This document shows positions 46,426 through 57,500 of a stretch of 64,000 nucleotides of DNA, piece after piece. Origin of the DNA: Ligustrum vulgare (taxonomy: Eukaryota; Streptophyta; Magnoliopsida; Lamiales; Oleaceae); contig OY743187.1 in assembly GCA_963555705.1 (NCBI GenBank), positions 11,298,133-11,362,132 of the forward strand. Reading direction: 5' to 3'. Below the pieces are notes generated by a model. The model had not been told where the DNA came from and did no database searches. It saw nothing but the letters and a program-made list of their open reading frames with translations. Position numbers and translations under genes: made by a program. Each line of letters opens with the position of its first letter. Positions within the stretch are counted from its first letter, which is position 1.

Positions 46426-46967
46426 TATAGCGACCCAGAAGCCTCATTTTGTAAAACAGACTGGCAAACAGGATCTTTCGATATTATATTTTGGAGACTA
46501 TAACGATTTTTGTCCTCGTTAAACTGAGCGTATAAGGAGAGAAGTTCACGTTGTACATAACCACTTGGGTGCGTCTCAAGAGTCAGTCGAATATCATCCA
46601 AAGACTCCTTACTCAGTCCACCCTTTATGAATTCGATTTTATCATCTCGATTAGTAGAAGAATATCCTACTGATTTGCAACGTGTATTACAGTTCCAACG
46701 AGCACATTTGTAGCAACCACCCAGTCTTTTTGCTCTTCGTTTCTTTGCAAACGTGCTTTTGCCTAAACCAGGCATGTGCTTTGGAAATGTTGATGGTAAT
46801 TCACCAGATAGTCGAACCTTTGCTTCTATCAACCAGCGAACATCTTCGGGAATATCATGAGCCATTAGCAACCTCAATCTTTCGAGCCTTATTCTATAGA
46901 TCTTTCTCAGATCATTCATAGGAAGACTGGAATAATACTTGCGAATGTTAGAAAGGATGATATCCAT
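46425..46967 (-). CDS. Cysteine-rich basic ORF, copy 1 (altered C-terminus)
   Basis: 180 codons from the ATG at 46965-46967, same as copy 2 up to Gly-Ser near the end. The last residues are replaced by Leu and a TAG supplied by the LTR remnant, because the array is truncated here. The cysteine cluster and basic region are kept. Its LOG partner is missing since the deletion removed it. The upstream region, including the TTTAAATAG box, is preserved, so expression is possible. Confidence 0.6.
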   Translation of the reverse strand: MDIILSNIRKYYSSLPMNDLRKIYRIRLERLRLLMAHDIPEDVRWLIEAKVRLSGELPSTFPKHMPGLGKSTFAKKRRAKRLGGCYKCARWNCNTRCKSVGYSSTNRDDKIEFIKGGLSKESLDDIRLTLETHPSGYVQRELLSLYAQFNEDKNRYSLQNIISKDPVCQSVLQNEASGSL

Positions 46968-47860
46968 TGTTTGATGATTCAACCTCTTCCCAGCATGAAC
47001 TATTTAAAAGCGCAAGGATATGAATGAATCCGCGTGATTTGTGTTACAGTAAGAAAGCATGGAATAAAATAATGGATAAGAGGAGACAAGAATTAATGCG
47101 CCGTTCAATTTCTTGATAAAAGAAAGATTTGATGATGGGATTTGAGATTTGGAATATTTTTTCTTGGATTATGGGTACTGATATTTTGTTATAATAATGA
47201 TAATCATGGTATAGTGTGATGATACGTGGAAAGTGAATTGAGGACCGTATCGAATCAGAATTCATACGTATATACAAGTGAAAGAAATACTTTGCAGGAA
47301 ATGTGATGATAATTAAGTAAAGAATCTTAGTTTGGGAGATATTTGTTTAATGAATTTTTGGGTTACAAATATTGGAATGATAAGTTGATGATATTATGTT
47401 GATATGTTATTGGGTATATTACGTAGAGAGAATATTCAGGTAATTCTTTGATTATTTTGGAAATATTCGATGATAAGAAGAAAGGAAAAATTTTTATGAT
47501 ATGATATATCAGTAAAGATTTGTTGAAATTTTAGAGATATATACGAATATTTGAGGTCACATGATACGATGATAAGTGACAAGTTACATGAATACTACAA
47601 GATATGATGAAATATCACATACGATTGGGAAAATTTCATTTTGATTCAGAAGAATTTTTGAGTAGACACATATGTCTATAGAAAAAGTCCATGTTCTTGA
47701 GAAAACAAAGTGATGCATTTAGTCAAAGTCCAGTTGGTTAAAATGGTTGGGTTAAATATGGTAGCGATGATGCTACATAAGGGAAGAAGAAGAAGAGATT
47801 CTGATTAAGTATTCAGAAATCATAAGATCGAGTAAGTTTAATTTCGAGGACGAAATTATT

Positions 47861-47875
47861 TTAAGGGGGAAAGAT
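47861..47875 (+). promoter_or_regulatory. Polypurine tract before LTR1
   Basis: TTAAGGGGGAAAGAT lies directly before the LTR start TATAGCGACCC. The same tract precedes LTR2 (about 54562-54576) and LTR3 (about 61280-61294). It would prime plus-strand DNA synthesis. Confidence 0.85.
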
Positions 47876-50800
47876 TATAGCGACCCAGAATTTTTACGCA
47901 ATTTTATAATTATTTTAATATTTAGAAAATTGTGTCGCTACTATTTCACCTATTATTTTGAAGTTAACGCCGCGACGGATTCGTCTAGCCAAGTCAAGAA
48001 ATATCGAATTTGTTCGATTTTAAATTAAAATTCAAATTTCTAAAATTATGTTATTTTAATTATTTACTCAAAGTATTATTTTCAAAATTATTTTTCAGTC
48101 CAAAATATATCAATTTTAAATATATTTTCAAATCGAAGTTAGTCAGATTTTTTTTAGTTAAATTAATCCTATTTATCTAAACCAAATTTTCCCCCACCTC
48201 CACGTTCAACTTCAATAATACAGCAATTTCATCATCAAAATCCACTCAATGATTCCACTAAATTATTCCCCAAATTATGATGTTTCCCACCTCCACAAAA
48301 CACTATCATTATCATCACCATCCTCTTCCCACTATCATCAATTAAAACCACCAATTCAGTACAATTTCAGTTCAGCATCACCTATATAATAACCACAGCC
48401 CTGCCTCCATCATCAGTCACCACTGTTTCATCAATCTGTTTCATCAATGTCAAAACCACCACTATCCATTTCCACCTTCATCACCTGCAACTCACAATCA
48501 GACACCTCCACGAACCCACACTGCCACTACCAAGCTGAACCAGAATCACCACCCACACTGATTCATCTCCCTCACGCAGTTAACCTCACATAACCATCTC
48601 AACATCACACAATTCTCAATTCCATCAAGTTTTCAGAAATCATTCTCATTATCAATAACCTCACCACTGCAAATCACCATTTATCATCATCACCAAATTG
48701 GCAAGCCATAACCAAGATCCACAGCCTGCATACACAATAACCAAATACAACCAATGCCACCTTCAACACCATTTCAGTATTATCTCCACCACCGGTAGCA
48801 TCACCAGCCCTTTCACTGTCACCACCCCTGCCAGGTTGAACTTCAAACCAACCAGCACCACCACCACCAATCAATCAAGAACCGCCACTGCCTGAAACTC
48901 TGTTTTCCACAAACTAAATTCACAACGTTCAGTTGAACCCAATTTCTCAACCTCTCCAAATCACCATTGATCAGACCAAAAAAAAACTCAATGATAAATA
49001 AACCCAGTTACCTACCTCAACTGTGGAACCACTTCGCCGGAGCTATCACCGGAAACCGCAACCTTCGACCTAGGTTACACTTCGATTTCGCACCTAACCT
49101 CGCACCTGAAACCAAATCAGAACTTCCACTCTTTTTCCGTCGCTCGCCACACCTTACGCCTACGGTTCGCCGGCGTTCCACCGGCTGTAGCCCGGACTTC
49201 ACCCTCCGTCGCCAGCTTCATCTCCCCTCTCGCCTGTCTCTATCTCTGATGAATACGAAATAGTAGAAAGTGAACGTAAAGATCTGAAATATATGTTTAA
49301 TTTAAAAGTTTTCTTAAATTGCAGTTTAGTCCCTGAAGTTTTAAAGTCTTTCAAATCGACCCCTACTGTTTTAAAATGATCATTTCAGCCTTGAGTTTTA
49401 AATGAGTTTTAATCAGCCCCTATTGTTTTAAAATATATTATTTCAACCCTATTGTTTTGAGTTTCCGACTCAACTTTCAAAGTATTCACTTTTAATCCCT
49501 CAAATTTCAAAATATCTATTTTAGTCCATGAACTTTCAAAACATCAATTTTAGTCCTCAAATTATAATTTATCATTTTGAACTATATATTCGATAGACTA
49601 AAATGACTTATTGGCTAAGACGAAGCGTACGGAGAATTTAAAGAAATTGAAGTCATTCTCGCTCAACTTTGCACTCGTCGGATTTGAGGTAGACTCGCAC
49701 TTATTAATTGATTTAAATTATGATTTCATATGAATGTCATGTGACTTGTGAAAGTCAATTTTCAAGAAAATTAAGTATGTTTTATGAAAGGTAAATATAC
49801 CTTATGTTTTTATGAAAAGTAAGTATACCCTATGTTTTTACGATAATGTTTTATATGTTTTGGATCATTGCTATGCACATAAGAATTCTTGCCACCTAAG
49901 TTCGGTAAAATTCTTGTGTCTCCATAAGTTTATGAGGATTTACCACCTAAGTTCGGTAAAATTCCTGTCTTTCCATATGTTTATGAGGATTTACCACCTA
50001 AGTTCGGTAAAATTCCTGTCGCGTATGTTTATGAGGATTTCGATCCTATCTTATGTTATGATGGAAATGATCCCTATGAATTTCATGAATTATGTTTTGG
50101 TATACTTACTGTTATTATGATTTTACTACATAAGAATTCTTGCCACCTTAGTTCGGTAAAATTCTTATATTTATGAGGATTTCGATCTTATCTTATGTTA
50201 TTATGATCTTACTGTTATTATGATTTTACTACATAAGAATTCTTGCCACCTAAGTTCGGTAAAATTCTTATATTTATGAGGATTTCGATCTTATCCTATG
50301 TTATTATGATCTTACTGTTATTATGATTTTACTACATAAGAATTCTTGCCACCTAAGTTCGGTAAAGTTCTTGTGTCTTCTTATGTTTATGAGGATTTCA
50401 ATCATATCTTATGTTATGCTTTCAAAAGAAATTATGCTTGGCATAATTAAAATATTTTTATAAGTATATGGTTTTCAAAGAGCTGTTTTCAAAGAGCTAA
50501 TTTCAAAGAGCAGTTTTATAAAGAAGCTCTATCAATGCCCGTTTTATAAAGAGCCGGGATTTATGTGTTTAATCATCTTATAAATTAAATTAATTTGCGA
50601 TGAGTCTACTGAGTATTTCCCCCATGAAATACTCACCCTACTTTTTAACAGTTTTGCAGATTTCGGAGACGGTGGCGAGCGATGAATGATGGTGGCAATA
50701 ATCGTTAAACGGTTGAAAGTTTGACGTTAATGATTTCCGTATTTTTCCAAACAATCGAATAATTTAGAGAAGTTCATTTATTTGAGAAATTATGACATTG

Positions 50801-50997
50801 TCAATTTCTTTACAAAATTAATGGTTCGATTTACTATTTCAAATGGTTTCATAAATGTTTCAATTTTATCGGCCATTACAGTATATTTAATGTTGCCAAA
50901 AATGAATTTCAATTATTTCTTCCGCAAAAATATTATTCGAAAAATTTAGACAGAAAATGACGTAGTGAATCGGGTATACGGAACTCGGGGCGCTACA
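47876..50997 (+). repeat. LTR1 of the array (3122 bp)
   Basis: Starts TATAGCGACCC and ends GGGGCGCTACA, which are imperfect inverted ends; the leading TG appears mutated to TA. It has an AT-rich left part, a CAC-rich low-complexity middle (48190-48960), a GC-rich segment (49020-49240), and a tandem-repeat region near 49870-50390. Several short frames inside (for example 48967-49263) show no recognised domain. It differs from LTR2 at two noted positions and by the 17-bp indel. Confidence 0.88.
49870..50395 (+). repeat. LTR subrepeats with CCACCTAAGTTCGGTAAAATTC core
   Basis: Six copies of a CCACCTAAGTTCGGTAAA-type core, with TTTATGAGGATTT after each, are spaced about 55 to 115 bp apart. The block is repeated at about 56571-57115 and 63289-63833 in LTR2 and LTR3. 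A 17-bp phrase (TTATTATGATCTTACTG) is present once here and twice in the later copies. Confidence 0.9.
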
Positions 50998-51000
50998 AGT

Positions 51001-51012
51001 TGGTATCAGAGC
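51001..51012 (+). promoter_or_regulatory. Primer-binding site of the array element
   Basis: TGGTATCAGAGC, complementary to the 3' end of initiator-Met tRNA, three bases after the LTR end. Repeated at 57719-57730. Confidence 0.92.
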
Positions 51013-51839
51013 TAGTCTGCGTTTCTGTAGACTGGTAAAATTTTCAAAAAGAATTTTCAAGAAATATTTTCATTATAAGATTTTTATTGATGAAGATTGC
51101 CACTGCCATCATTCGTTCCACCAACTCCGAGGTAAAGAAGTTTATGATGTTTAAAGTTATTTCAGTATTTCGAATACTCATTTTATTGATTTATGAGAAA
51201 GAATGAAGAGTATTTTGGATACTTATGATTTATGAGAAATAAGAATGTATTTCTTCGAAAATAATGATGTTGTTATGCTTTGTCATAACTTATATGCTTT
51301 AATGTATGATTATGAGAAAATTTTTAAGAAAGAAAACGAGTGTTGAGCATAATGGGAATAATATGATTTAAGAATGATTTTTAAATAATTTTTGTCCTCG
51401 AGTTAGAAATGATGAACCCTAGATGGACTTTGCATAATTGATTTTAGACATGGCATATATTTATAAGTATGAGTAATCTTTTGAGCCAATTAAGGTATGG
51501 AAGGAAATGATATTGTGATATTGAAAAAAATATGATTTGAAATTGTTATGTTGAGGAATTATGAATGGAATTATGAGATATTTTTGATGATATTGAAGTG
51601 TTGGAATCGTTTTCAATATTTTAGATCGTTGTGATCAAATGTGGAGTTATTTGTTATTGTGAGTTATGAAGTATGCTTATGTTTTGGGATAAGTCCAAAT
51701 TACACGGGAGACTCTGTTCAGAATTTTATCAATTGAAATTAAGAGCATGATATGATAAGCATCTACTAAAGAATTAAGGTTAGACATGCAAGTTCATTTA
51801 CATCACAAACGAGATTTAGTAGCTGATAGCAGAGATTTT
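51013..51839. other. Leader-like internal sequence, no ORF recognised
   Basis: AT-rich with many ATGAT/TTATGA words. A short frame begins at an ATG near 51090 but stops soon. A normal Gypsy element would carry gag here; none is recognisable. Same in 57731-58557. Confidence 0.55.
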
Positions 51840-51845
51840 TTTATT
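51840..51845 (-). terminator. Candidate poly(A) signal for LOG copy 1
   Basis: AATAAA on the minus strand, about 320 bases after the LOG stop codon. The same site is at 58558-58563. Confidence 0.4.
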
Positions 51846-51949
51846 TTCTCATAAGGAGAACACACAAGAGTCACACTGGAAAGGAAATACATGAAACACA
51901 TGAAAGCATAAGAGAAAAACATGGAAAGATCCTCAGAATGAGAGATGTG

Positions 51950-52155
51950 TTTCCGGAGTAGCCGTATCCTACCACCTCTGATCTTTTGAGGATAAAGAGA
52001 AAACCTTCAAAGAGGTGTGTTTCGAGAGTAAGAATACTCCGTAATCTACCACCTGGAACCTTTGAGGTACACACAAGATTTAAACATTAAGGAAATCCTA
52101 GTAAATGGAGGGGTGTCTCGAGAGTGAGAATACTCCGTACTCTACCCCCACCTAT
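51950..52155 (-). repeat. Three imperfect repeats downstream of LOG
   Basis: On the minus strand, GGTGG...TAGAGTACGGAGTATTC, GGTGGTAGATTACGGAGTATTC and GGTGGTAGGATACGGCTACTCC occur about 75-100 bases apart, each followed by CTCGA(G/A)ACACCCCTC-like sequence. They lie in the putative LOG 3' UTR. Copy 2 is at about 58668-58873. Confidence 0.75.
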
Positions 52156-52163
52156 TCTAAGAT

Positions 52164-52817
52164 TCACAGAGTTAAGTTTACATTAACCGGACTCCATTTT
52201 CGCTTGATTCCCTTTCCTTGCGACCAATCTATCTTAACCCCTGCTGGATCTTGTATTGAGATATATGACTGCAGCTTATCCAGTAGTTCATCAATAGTAG
52301 GAGCAGAAATAAGAAGCCTTCTGGAAAATGGAGAGATGAATCCCTGTTCCACAGCATAATCAAGAAAAGTTAACAAACCATCAAAGAAATTGTTAACATT
52401 CAGAAGTCCAATAGGCTTAGTATGGAGATCTAGTTGAGCCCACGAGGTAATGTTAAAGATTTCTTCTAAGGTACCAAAACCTCCGGGCAGGGCTATAAAG
52501 GCATCAGAACCATATAGCATACAAGTTATGCGTTCATGGATGGAAAATGTTTGAACTTCATGCCCTCGTGTTTTGCCTGCAACATCTACCAAAGGGACAG
52601 GTATGACACCGATTACTTTTGATTTCTCTGCAAGAGCAGATTGGGAAACACAACCCATTAGACCACTGCTACCACCCCCATATACAAGAGTGATACCTTT
52701 TTCCCCCAGTTTCTTTCCAAGATCTACAGCCGTTTCTAGATAACCGAAGCCTTTCCCCACTCTTGATCCACAAAATACACAAATAGTTTTGATTTGTCGA
52801 AGTTTTGGTGCTTCCAT
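52164..52817 (-). CDS. LOG: LONELY GUY-type cytokinin-activating enzyme, intronless, copy 1
   Basis: A 217-aa LOG family protein: it releases active cytokinin bases from cytokinin riboside 5'-monophosphates, normally in cytosol and nucleus. Seen: CVFCGSR (13-19), the nucleotide-binding YGGGSSGLMG (46-55), VIGVIP (68-73), HER (94-96) and the signature PGGFGTLEE (111-119) with its catalytic glutamate; Tyr of the usual PGGYGT is Phe. The usual Lys after HER is Ile here. The C-terminal region has SAPTIDELLDKLQSY. Length is normal for the family. Ordinary plant LOG genes have several introns; this one has none, suggesting capture through RNA. It lies antisense inside the array element, downstream of the cysteine-rich ORF, with its own TTTAAATAG box. 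The ATG at 52817 follows a CT-rich leader. Which LOG paralogue gave rise to it is unknown. Confidence 0.92.
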   Translation of the reverse strand: MEAPKLRQIKTICVFCGSRVGKGFGYLETAVDLGKKLGEKGITLVYGGGSSGLMGCVSQSALAEKSKVIGVIPVPLVDVAGKTRGHEVQTFSIHERITCMLYGSDAFIALPGGFGTLEEIFNITSWAQLDLHTKPIGLLNVNNFFDGLLTFLDYAVEQGFISPFSRRLLISAPTIDELLDKLQSYISIQDPAGVKIDWSQGKGIKRKWSPVNVNLTL

Positions 52818-52891
52818 CTTTGATAGTATAGAAGAGAAAACTTACGAAGAAGATGTGATTTTGGGATGCCTGAACTATGAAATATGTTTGG

Positions 52892-52900
52892 CTATTTAAA
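52892..52900 (-). promoter_or_regulatory. TATA-like box upstream of LOG copy 1
   Basis: TTTAAATAG on the minus strand about 75 bases before the ATG, inside GGCTTTAAATAGCC. It resembles the box before the cysteine-rich ORF (53701-53711). Copy at 59610-59618. Confidence 0.6.
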
Positions 52901-53116
52901 GCCGGAAAAATTTACTGTTTTTGATTGATTCTGAAAAAGTAAAGATTTACTTTTGACAAAATCAGCCCACTTTTGAATATTTTTATCGTATCGAGGCTGT
53001 CACCTTTCGGCGATTAAATATTTTATTTCCAGCTTTATCAAACCTCGAGAAAGGAAAATATATTTTATTTTCAAAACGCGTGAAAGAAAGCAGCAAAATA
53101 TTTTAAAAGATTTACC

Positions 53117-53668
53117 TTATATCATTGCTGAACTGCCAGAAGCCTCATTTTGTAAAACAGACTGGCAAACAGGATCTTTCGATATTATATTTTGGAGACT
53201 ATAACGATTTTTGTCCTCGTTAAACTGAGCGTATAAGGAGAGAAGTTCACGTTGTACATAACCACTTGGGTGCGTCTCAAGAGTCAGTCGAATATCATCC
53301 AAAGACTCCTTACTCAGTCCACCCTTTATGAATTCGATTTTATCATCTCGATTAGTAGAAGAATATCCTACTGATTTGCAACGTGTATTACAGTTCCAAC
53401 GAGCACATTTGTAGCAACCACCCAGTCTTTTTGCTCTTCGTTTCTTTGCAAACGTGCTTTTGCCTAAACCAGGCATGTGCTTTGGAAATGTTGATGGTAA
53501 TTCACCAGATAGTCGAACCTTTGCTTCTATCAACCAGCGAACATCTTCGGGAATATCATGAGCCATTAGCAACCTCAATCTTTCGAGCCTTATTCTATAG
53601 ATCTTTCTCAGATCATTCATAGGAAGACTGGAATAATACTTGCGAATGTTAGAAAGGATGATATCCAT
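53117..53668 (-). CDS. Virus-like cysteine-rich nucleic-acid-binding ORF, copy 2
   Basis: 183 codons from the ATG at 53666-53668; a longer frame would need a TTG start. Residues 1-60 are helical and basic, with a segment LLMAHDIPEDVRWLIEAKV. Residues 70-82 are a strongly basic run (GKSTFAKKRRAKR). A four-cysteine cluster CX2CX4CX3C follows at 85-97, then an acidic-hydrophobic FIKGGL segment and a Glu/Asn/Ser-rich tail. The order of helical N-terminus, STFAK-RRAKR basic run, Cys cluster and FIKxG segment resembles the small cysteine-rich nucleic-acid-binding proteins of Betaflexiviridae (carlaviruses, vitiviruses), some of which are reported silencing suppressors. I infer an endogenised viral gene or a plant protein of the same fold. 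No other family came to mind. Intact, antisense to the retroelement, 300 bases upstream of LOG in the same direction. Confidence 0.6.
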   Translation of the reverse strand: MDIILSNIRKYYSSLPMNDLRKIYRIRLERLRLLMAHDIPEDVRWLIEAKVRLSGELPSTFPKHMPGLGKSTFAKKRRAKRLGGCYKCARWNCNTRCKSVGYSSTNRDDKIEFIKGGLSKESLDDIRLTLETHPSGYVQRELLSLYAQFNEDKNRYSLQNIISKDPVCQSVLQNEASGSSAMI

Positions 53669-53700
53669 TGTTTGATGATTCAACCTCTTCCCAGCATGAA

Positions 53701-53711
53701 CTATTTAAAAG
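53701..53711 (-). promoter_or_regulatory. TATA-like box upstream of the cysteine-rich ORF, copy 2
   Basis: CTTTTAAATAG on the minus strand about 35 bases before the ATG, close in sequence to the LOG box. Same box at about 47000-47010 and 60419-60429. The short spacing would give a short leader. Confidence 0.5.
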
Positions 53712-54576
53712 CGCAAGGATATGAATGAATCCGCGTGATTTGTGTTACAGTAAGAAAGCATGGAATAAAATAATGGATAAGAGGAGACAAGAATTAATGC
53801 GCCGTTCAATTTCTTGATAAAAGAAAGATTTGATGATGGGATTTGAGATTTGGAATATTTTTTCTTGGATTATGGGTACTGATATTTTGTTATAATAATG
53901 ATAATCATGGTATAGTGTGATGATACGTGGAAAGTGAATTGAGGACCGTATCGAATCAGAATTCATACGTATATACAAGTGAAAGAAATACTTTGCAGGA
54001 AATGTGATGATAATTAAGTAAAGAATCTTAGTTTGGGAGATATTTGTTTAATGAATTTTTGGGTTACAAATATTGGAATGATAAGTTGATGATATTATGT
54101 TGATATGTTATTGGGTATATTACGTAGAGAGAATATTCAGGTAATTCTTTGATTATTTTGGAAATATTCGATGATAAGAAGAAAGGAAAAATTTTTATGA
54201 TATGATATATCAGTAAAGATTTGTTGAAATTTTAGAGATATATACGAATATTTGAGGTCACATGATACGATGATAAGTGACAAGTTACATGAATACTACA
54301 AGATATGATGAAATATCACATACGATTGGGAAAATTTCATTTTGATTCAGAAGAATTTTTGAGTAGACACATATGTCTATAGAAAAAGTCCATGTTCTTG
54401 AGAAAACAAAGTGATGCATTTAGTCAAAGTCCAGTTGGTTAAAATGGTTGGGTTAAATATGGTAGCGATGATGCTACATAAGGGAAGAAGAAGAAGAGAT
54501 TCTGATTAAGTATTCAGAAATCATAAGATCGAGTAAGTTTAATTTCGAGGACGAAATTATTTTAAGGGGGAAAGAT
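53712..54576. other. Upstream flank of the ORF pair and 3' end of the element
   Basis: AT-rich sequence with no recognised gene; the minus frame 53745-53978 has no domain. The right end has the TTTCGAGGACGAAATT phrase seen near the 3' end of many chromovirus Gypsy elements, then the purine tract. Same content at 47011-47875 and 60430-61294. Confidence 0.55.
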
Positions 54577-57500
54577 TATAGCGACCCAGAATTTTTACGC
54601 AATTTTATAATTATTTTAATATTTAGAAAATTGTGTCGCTACTATTTCACCTATTATTTTGAAGTTAACGCCGCGACGGATTCGTCTAGCCAAGTCAAGA
54701 AATATCGAATTTGTTCGATTTTAAATTAAAATCCAAATTTCTAAAATTATGTTATTTTAATTATTTACTCAAAGTATTATTTTCAAAATTATTTTTCAGT
54801 CCAAAATATATCAATTTTAAATATATTTTCAAATCGAAGTTAGTCAGATTTTTTTTAGTTAAATTAATCCTATTTATCTAAACCAAATTTTCCCCCACCT
54901 CCACGTTCAACTTCAATAATACAGCAATTTCATCATCAAAATCCACTCAATGATTCCACTAAATTATTCCCCAAATTATGATGTTTCCCACCTCCACAAA
55001 ACACTATCATTATCATCACCATCCTCTTCCCACTATCATCAATTAAAACCACCAATTCAGTACAATTTCAGTTCAGCATCACCTATATAATAACCACAGC
55101 CCTGCCTCCATCATCAGTCACCACTGTTTCATCAATCTGTTTCATCAATGTCAAAACCACCACTATCCATTTCCACCTTCATCACCTGCAACTCACAATC
55201 AGACACCTCCACGAACCCACACTGCCACTACCAAGCTGAACCAGAATCACCACCCACACTGATTCATCTCCCTCACGCAGTTAACCTCACATAACCATCT
55301 CAACATCACACAATTCTCAATTCCATCAAGTTTTCAGAAATCATTCTCATTATCAATAACCTCACCACTGCAAATCACCATTTATCATCATCACCAAATT
55401 GGCAAGCCATAACCAAGATCCACAGCCTGCATACACAATAACCAAATACAACCAATGCCACCTTCAACACCATTTCAGTATTATCTCCACCACCGGTAGC
55501 ATCACCAGCCCTTTCACTGTCACCACCCCTGCCAGGTTGAACTTCAAACCAACCAGCACCACCACCACCAATCAATCAAGAACCGCCACTGCCTGAAACT
55601 CTGTTTTCCACAAACTAAATTCACAACGTTCAGTTGAACCCAATTTCTCAACCTCTCCAAATCACCATTGATCAGACCAAAAAAAAACTCAATGATAAAT
55701 AAACCCAGTTACCTACCTCAACTGTGGAACCACTTCGCCGGAGCTATCACCGGAAACCGCAACCTTCGACCTAGGTTACACTTCGATTTCGCACCTAACC
55801 TCGCACCTGAAACCAAATCAGAACTTCCACTCTTTTTCCGTCGCTCGCCACACCTTACGCCTACGGTTCGCCGGCGTTCCACCGGCTGTAGCCCGGACTT
55901 CACCCTCCGTCGCCAGCTTCATCTCCCCTCTCGCCTGTCTCTATCTCTGATGAATACGAAATAGTAGAAAGTGAACGTAAAGATCTGAAATATATGTTTA
56001 ATTTAAAAGTTTTCTTAAATTGCAGTTTAGTCCCTGAAGTTTTAAAGTCTTTCAAATCGACCCCTACTGTTTTAAAATGATCATTTCAGCCTTGAGTTTT
56101 AAATGAGTTTTAATCAGCCCCTATTGTTTTAAAATATATTATTTCAACCCTATTGTTTTGAGTTTCCGACTCAACTTTCAAAGTATTCACTTTTAATCCC
56201 TCAAATTTCAAAATATCTATTTTAGTCCATGAACTTTCAAAACATCAATTTTAGTCCTCAAATTATAATTTATCATTTTGAACTATATATTCGATAGACT
56301 AAAATGACTTATTGGCTAAGACGAAGCGTACGGAGAATTTAAAGAAATTGAAGTCATTCCCGCTCAACTTTGCACTCGTCGGATTTGAGGTAGACTCGCA
56401 CTTATTAATTGATTTAAATTATGATTTCATATGAATGTCATGTGACTTGTGAAAGTCAATTTTCAAGAAAATTAAGTATGTTTTATGAAAGGTAAATATA
56501 CCTTATGTTTTTATGAAAAGTAAGTATACCCTATGTTTTTACGATAATGTTTTATATGTTTTGGATCATTGCTATGCACATAAGAATTCTTGCCACCTAA
56601 GTTCGGTAAAATTCTTGTGTCTCCATAAGTTTATGAGGATTTACCACCTAAGTTCGGTAAAATTCCTGTCTTTCCATATGTTTATGAGGATTTACCACCT
56701 AAGTTCGGTAAAATTCCTGTCGCGTATGTTTATGAGGATTTCGATCCTATCTTATGTTATGATGGAAATGATCCCTATGAATTTCATGAATTATGTTTTG
56801 GTATACTTACTGTTATTATGATTTTACTACATAAGAATTCTTGCCACCTTAGTTCGGTAAAATTCTTATATTTATGAGGATTTCGATCTTATCTTATGTT
56901 ATTATGATCTTACTGTTATTATGATTTTACTACATAAGAATTCTTGCCACCTAAGTTCGGTAAAATTCTTATATTTATGAGGATTTCGATCTTATCCTAT
57001 GTTATTATGATCTTACTGTTATTATGATCTTACTGTTATTATGATTTTACTACATAAGAATTCTTGCCACCTAAGTTCGGTAAAGTTCTTGTGTCTTCTT
57101 ATGTTTATGAGGATTTCAATCATATCTTATGTTATGCTTTCAAAAGAAATTATGCTTGGCATAATTAAAATATTTTTATAAGTATATGGTTTTCAAAGAG
57201 CTGTTTTCAAAGAGCTAATTTCAAAGAGCAGTTTTATAAAGAAGCTCTATCAATGCCCGTTTTATAAAGAGCCGGGATTTATGTGTTTAATCATCTTATA
57301 AATTAAATTAATTTGCGATGAGTCTACTGAGTATTTCCCCCATGAAATACTCACCCTACTTTTTAACAGTTTTGCAGATTTCGGAGACGGTGGCGAGCGA
57401 TGAATGATGGTGGCAATAATCGTTAAACGGTTGAAAGTTTGACGTTAATGATTTCCGTATTTTTCCAAACAATCGAATAATTTAGAGAAGTTCATTTATT

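Noticed and set aside
46682..46921. 79-codon plus-strand ORF repeated three times
   Set aside because: It lies opposite the cysteine-rich ORF and repeats only because the unit repeats.
48967..49263. 98-codon ORF in each LTR of the array
   Set aside because: Composition follows the GC-rich LTR segment (Arg/Pro/Leu); no recognised domain and no reason to think it is translated.
49870..50395. Regularly spaced repeats that could suggest a CRISPR array
   Set aside because: The repeats are in a plant LTR, spacers are themselves similar, and spacing is irregular; no cas genes and a eukaryotic context.
52105..52359. 84-codon plus-strand ORF opposite LOG (also at 58823-59077)
   Set aside because: It is a shadow of the LOG coding strand; no domain, no leader.
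53669..53683. Longer N-terminus for the cysteine-rich ORF using TTG
   Set aside because: A plant mRNA would start at the first good ATG (53668); TTG initiation has no support.
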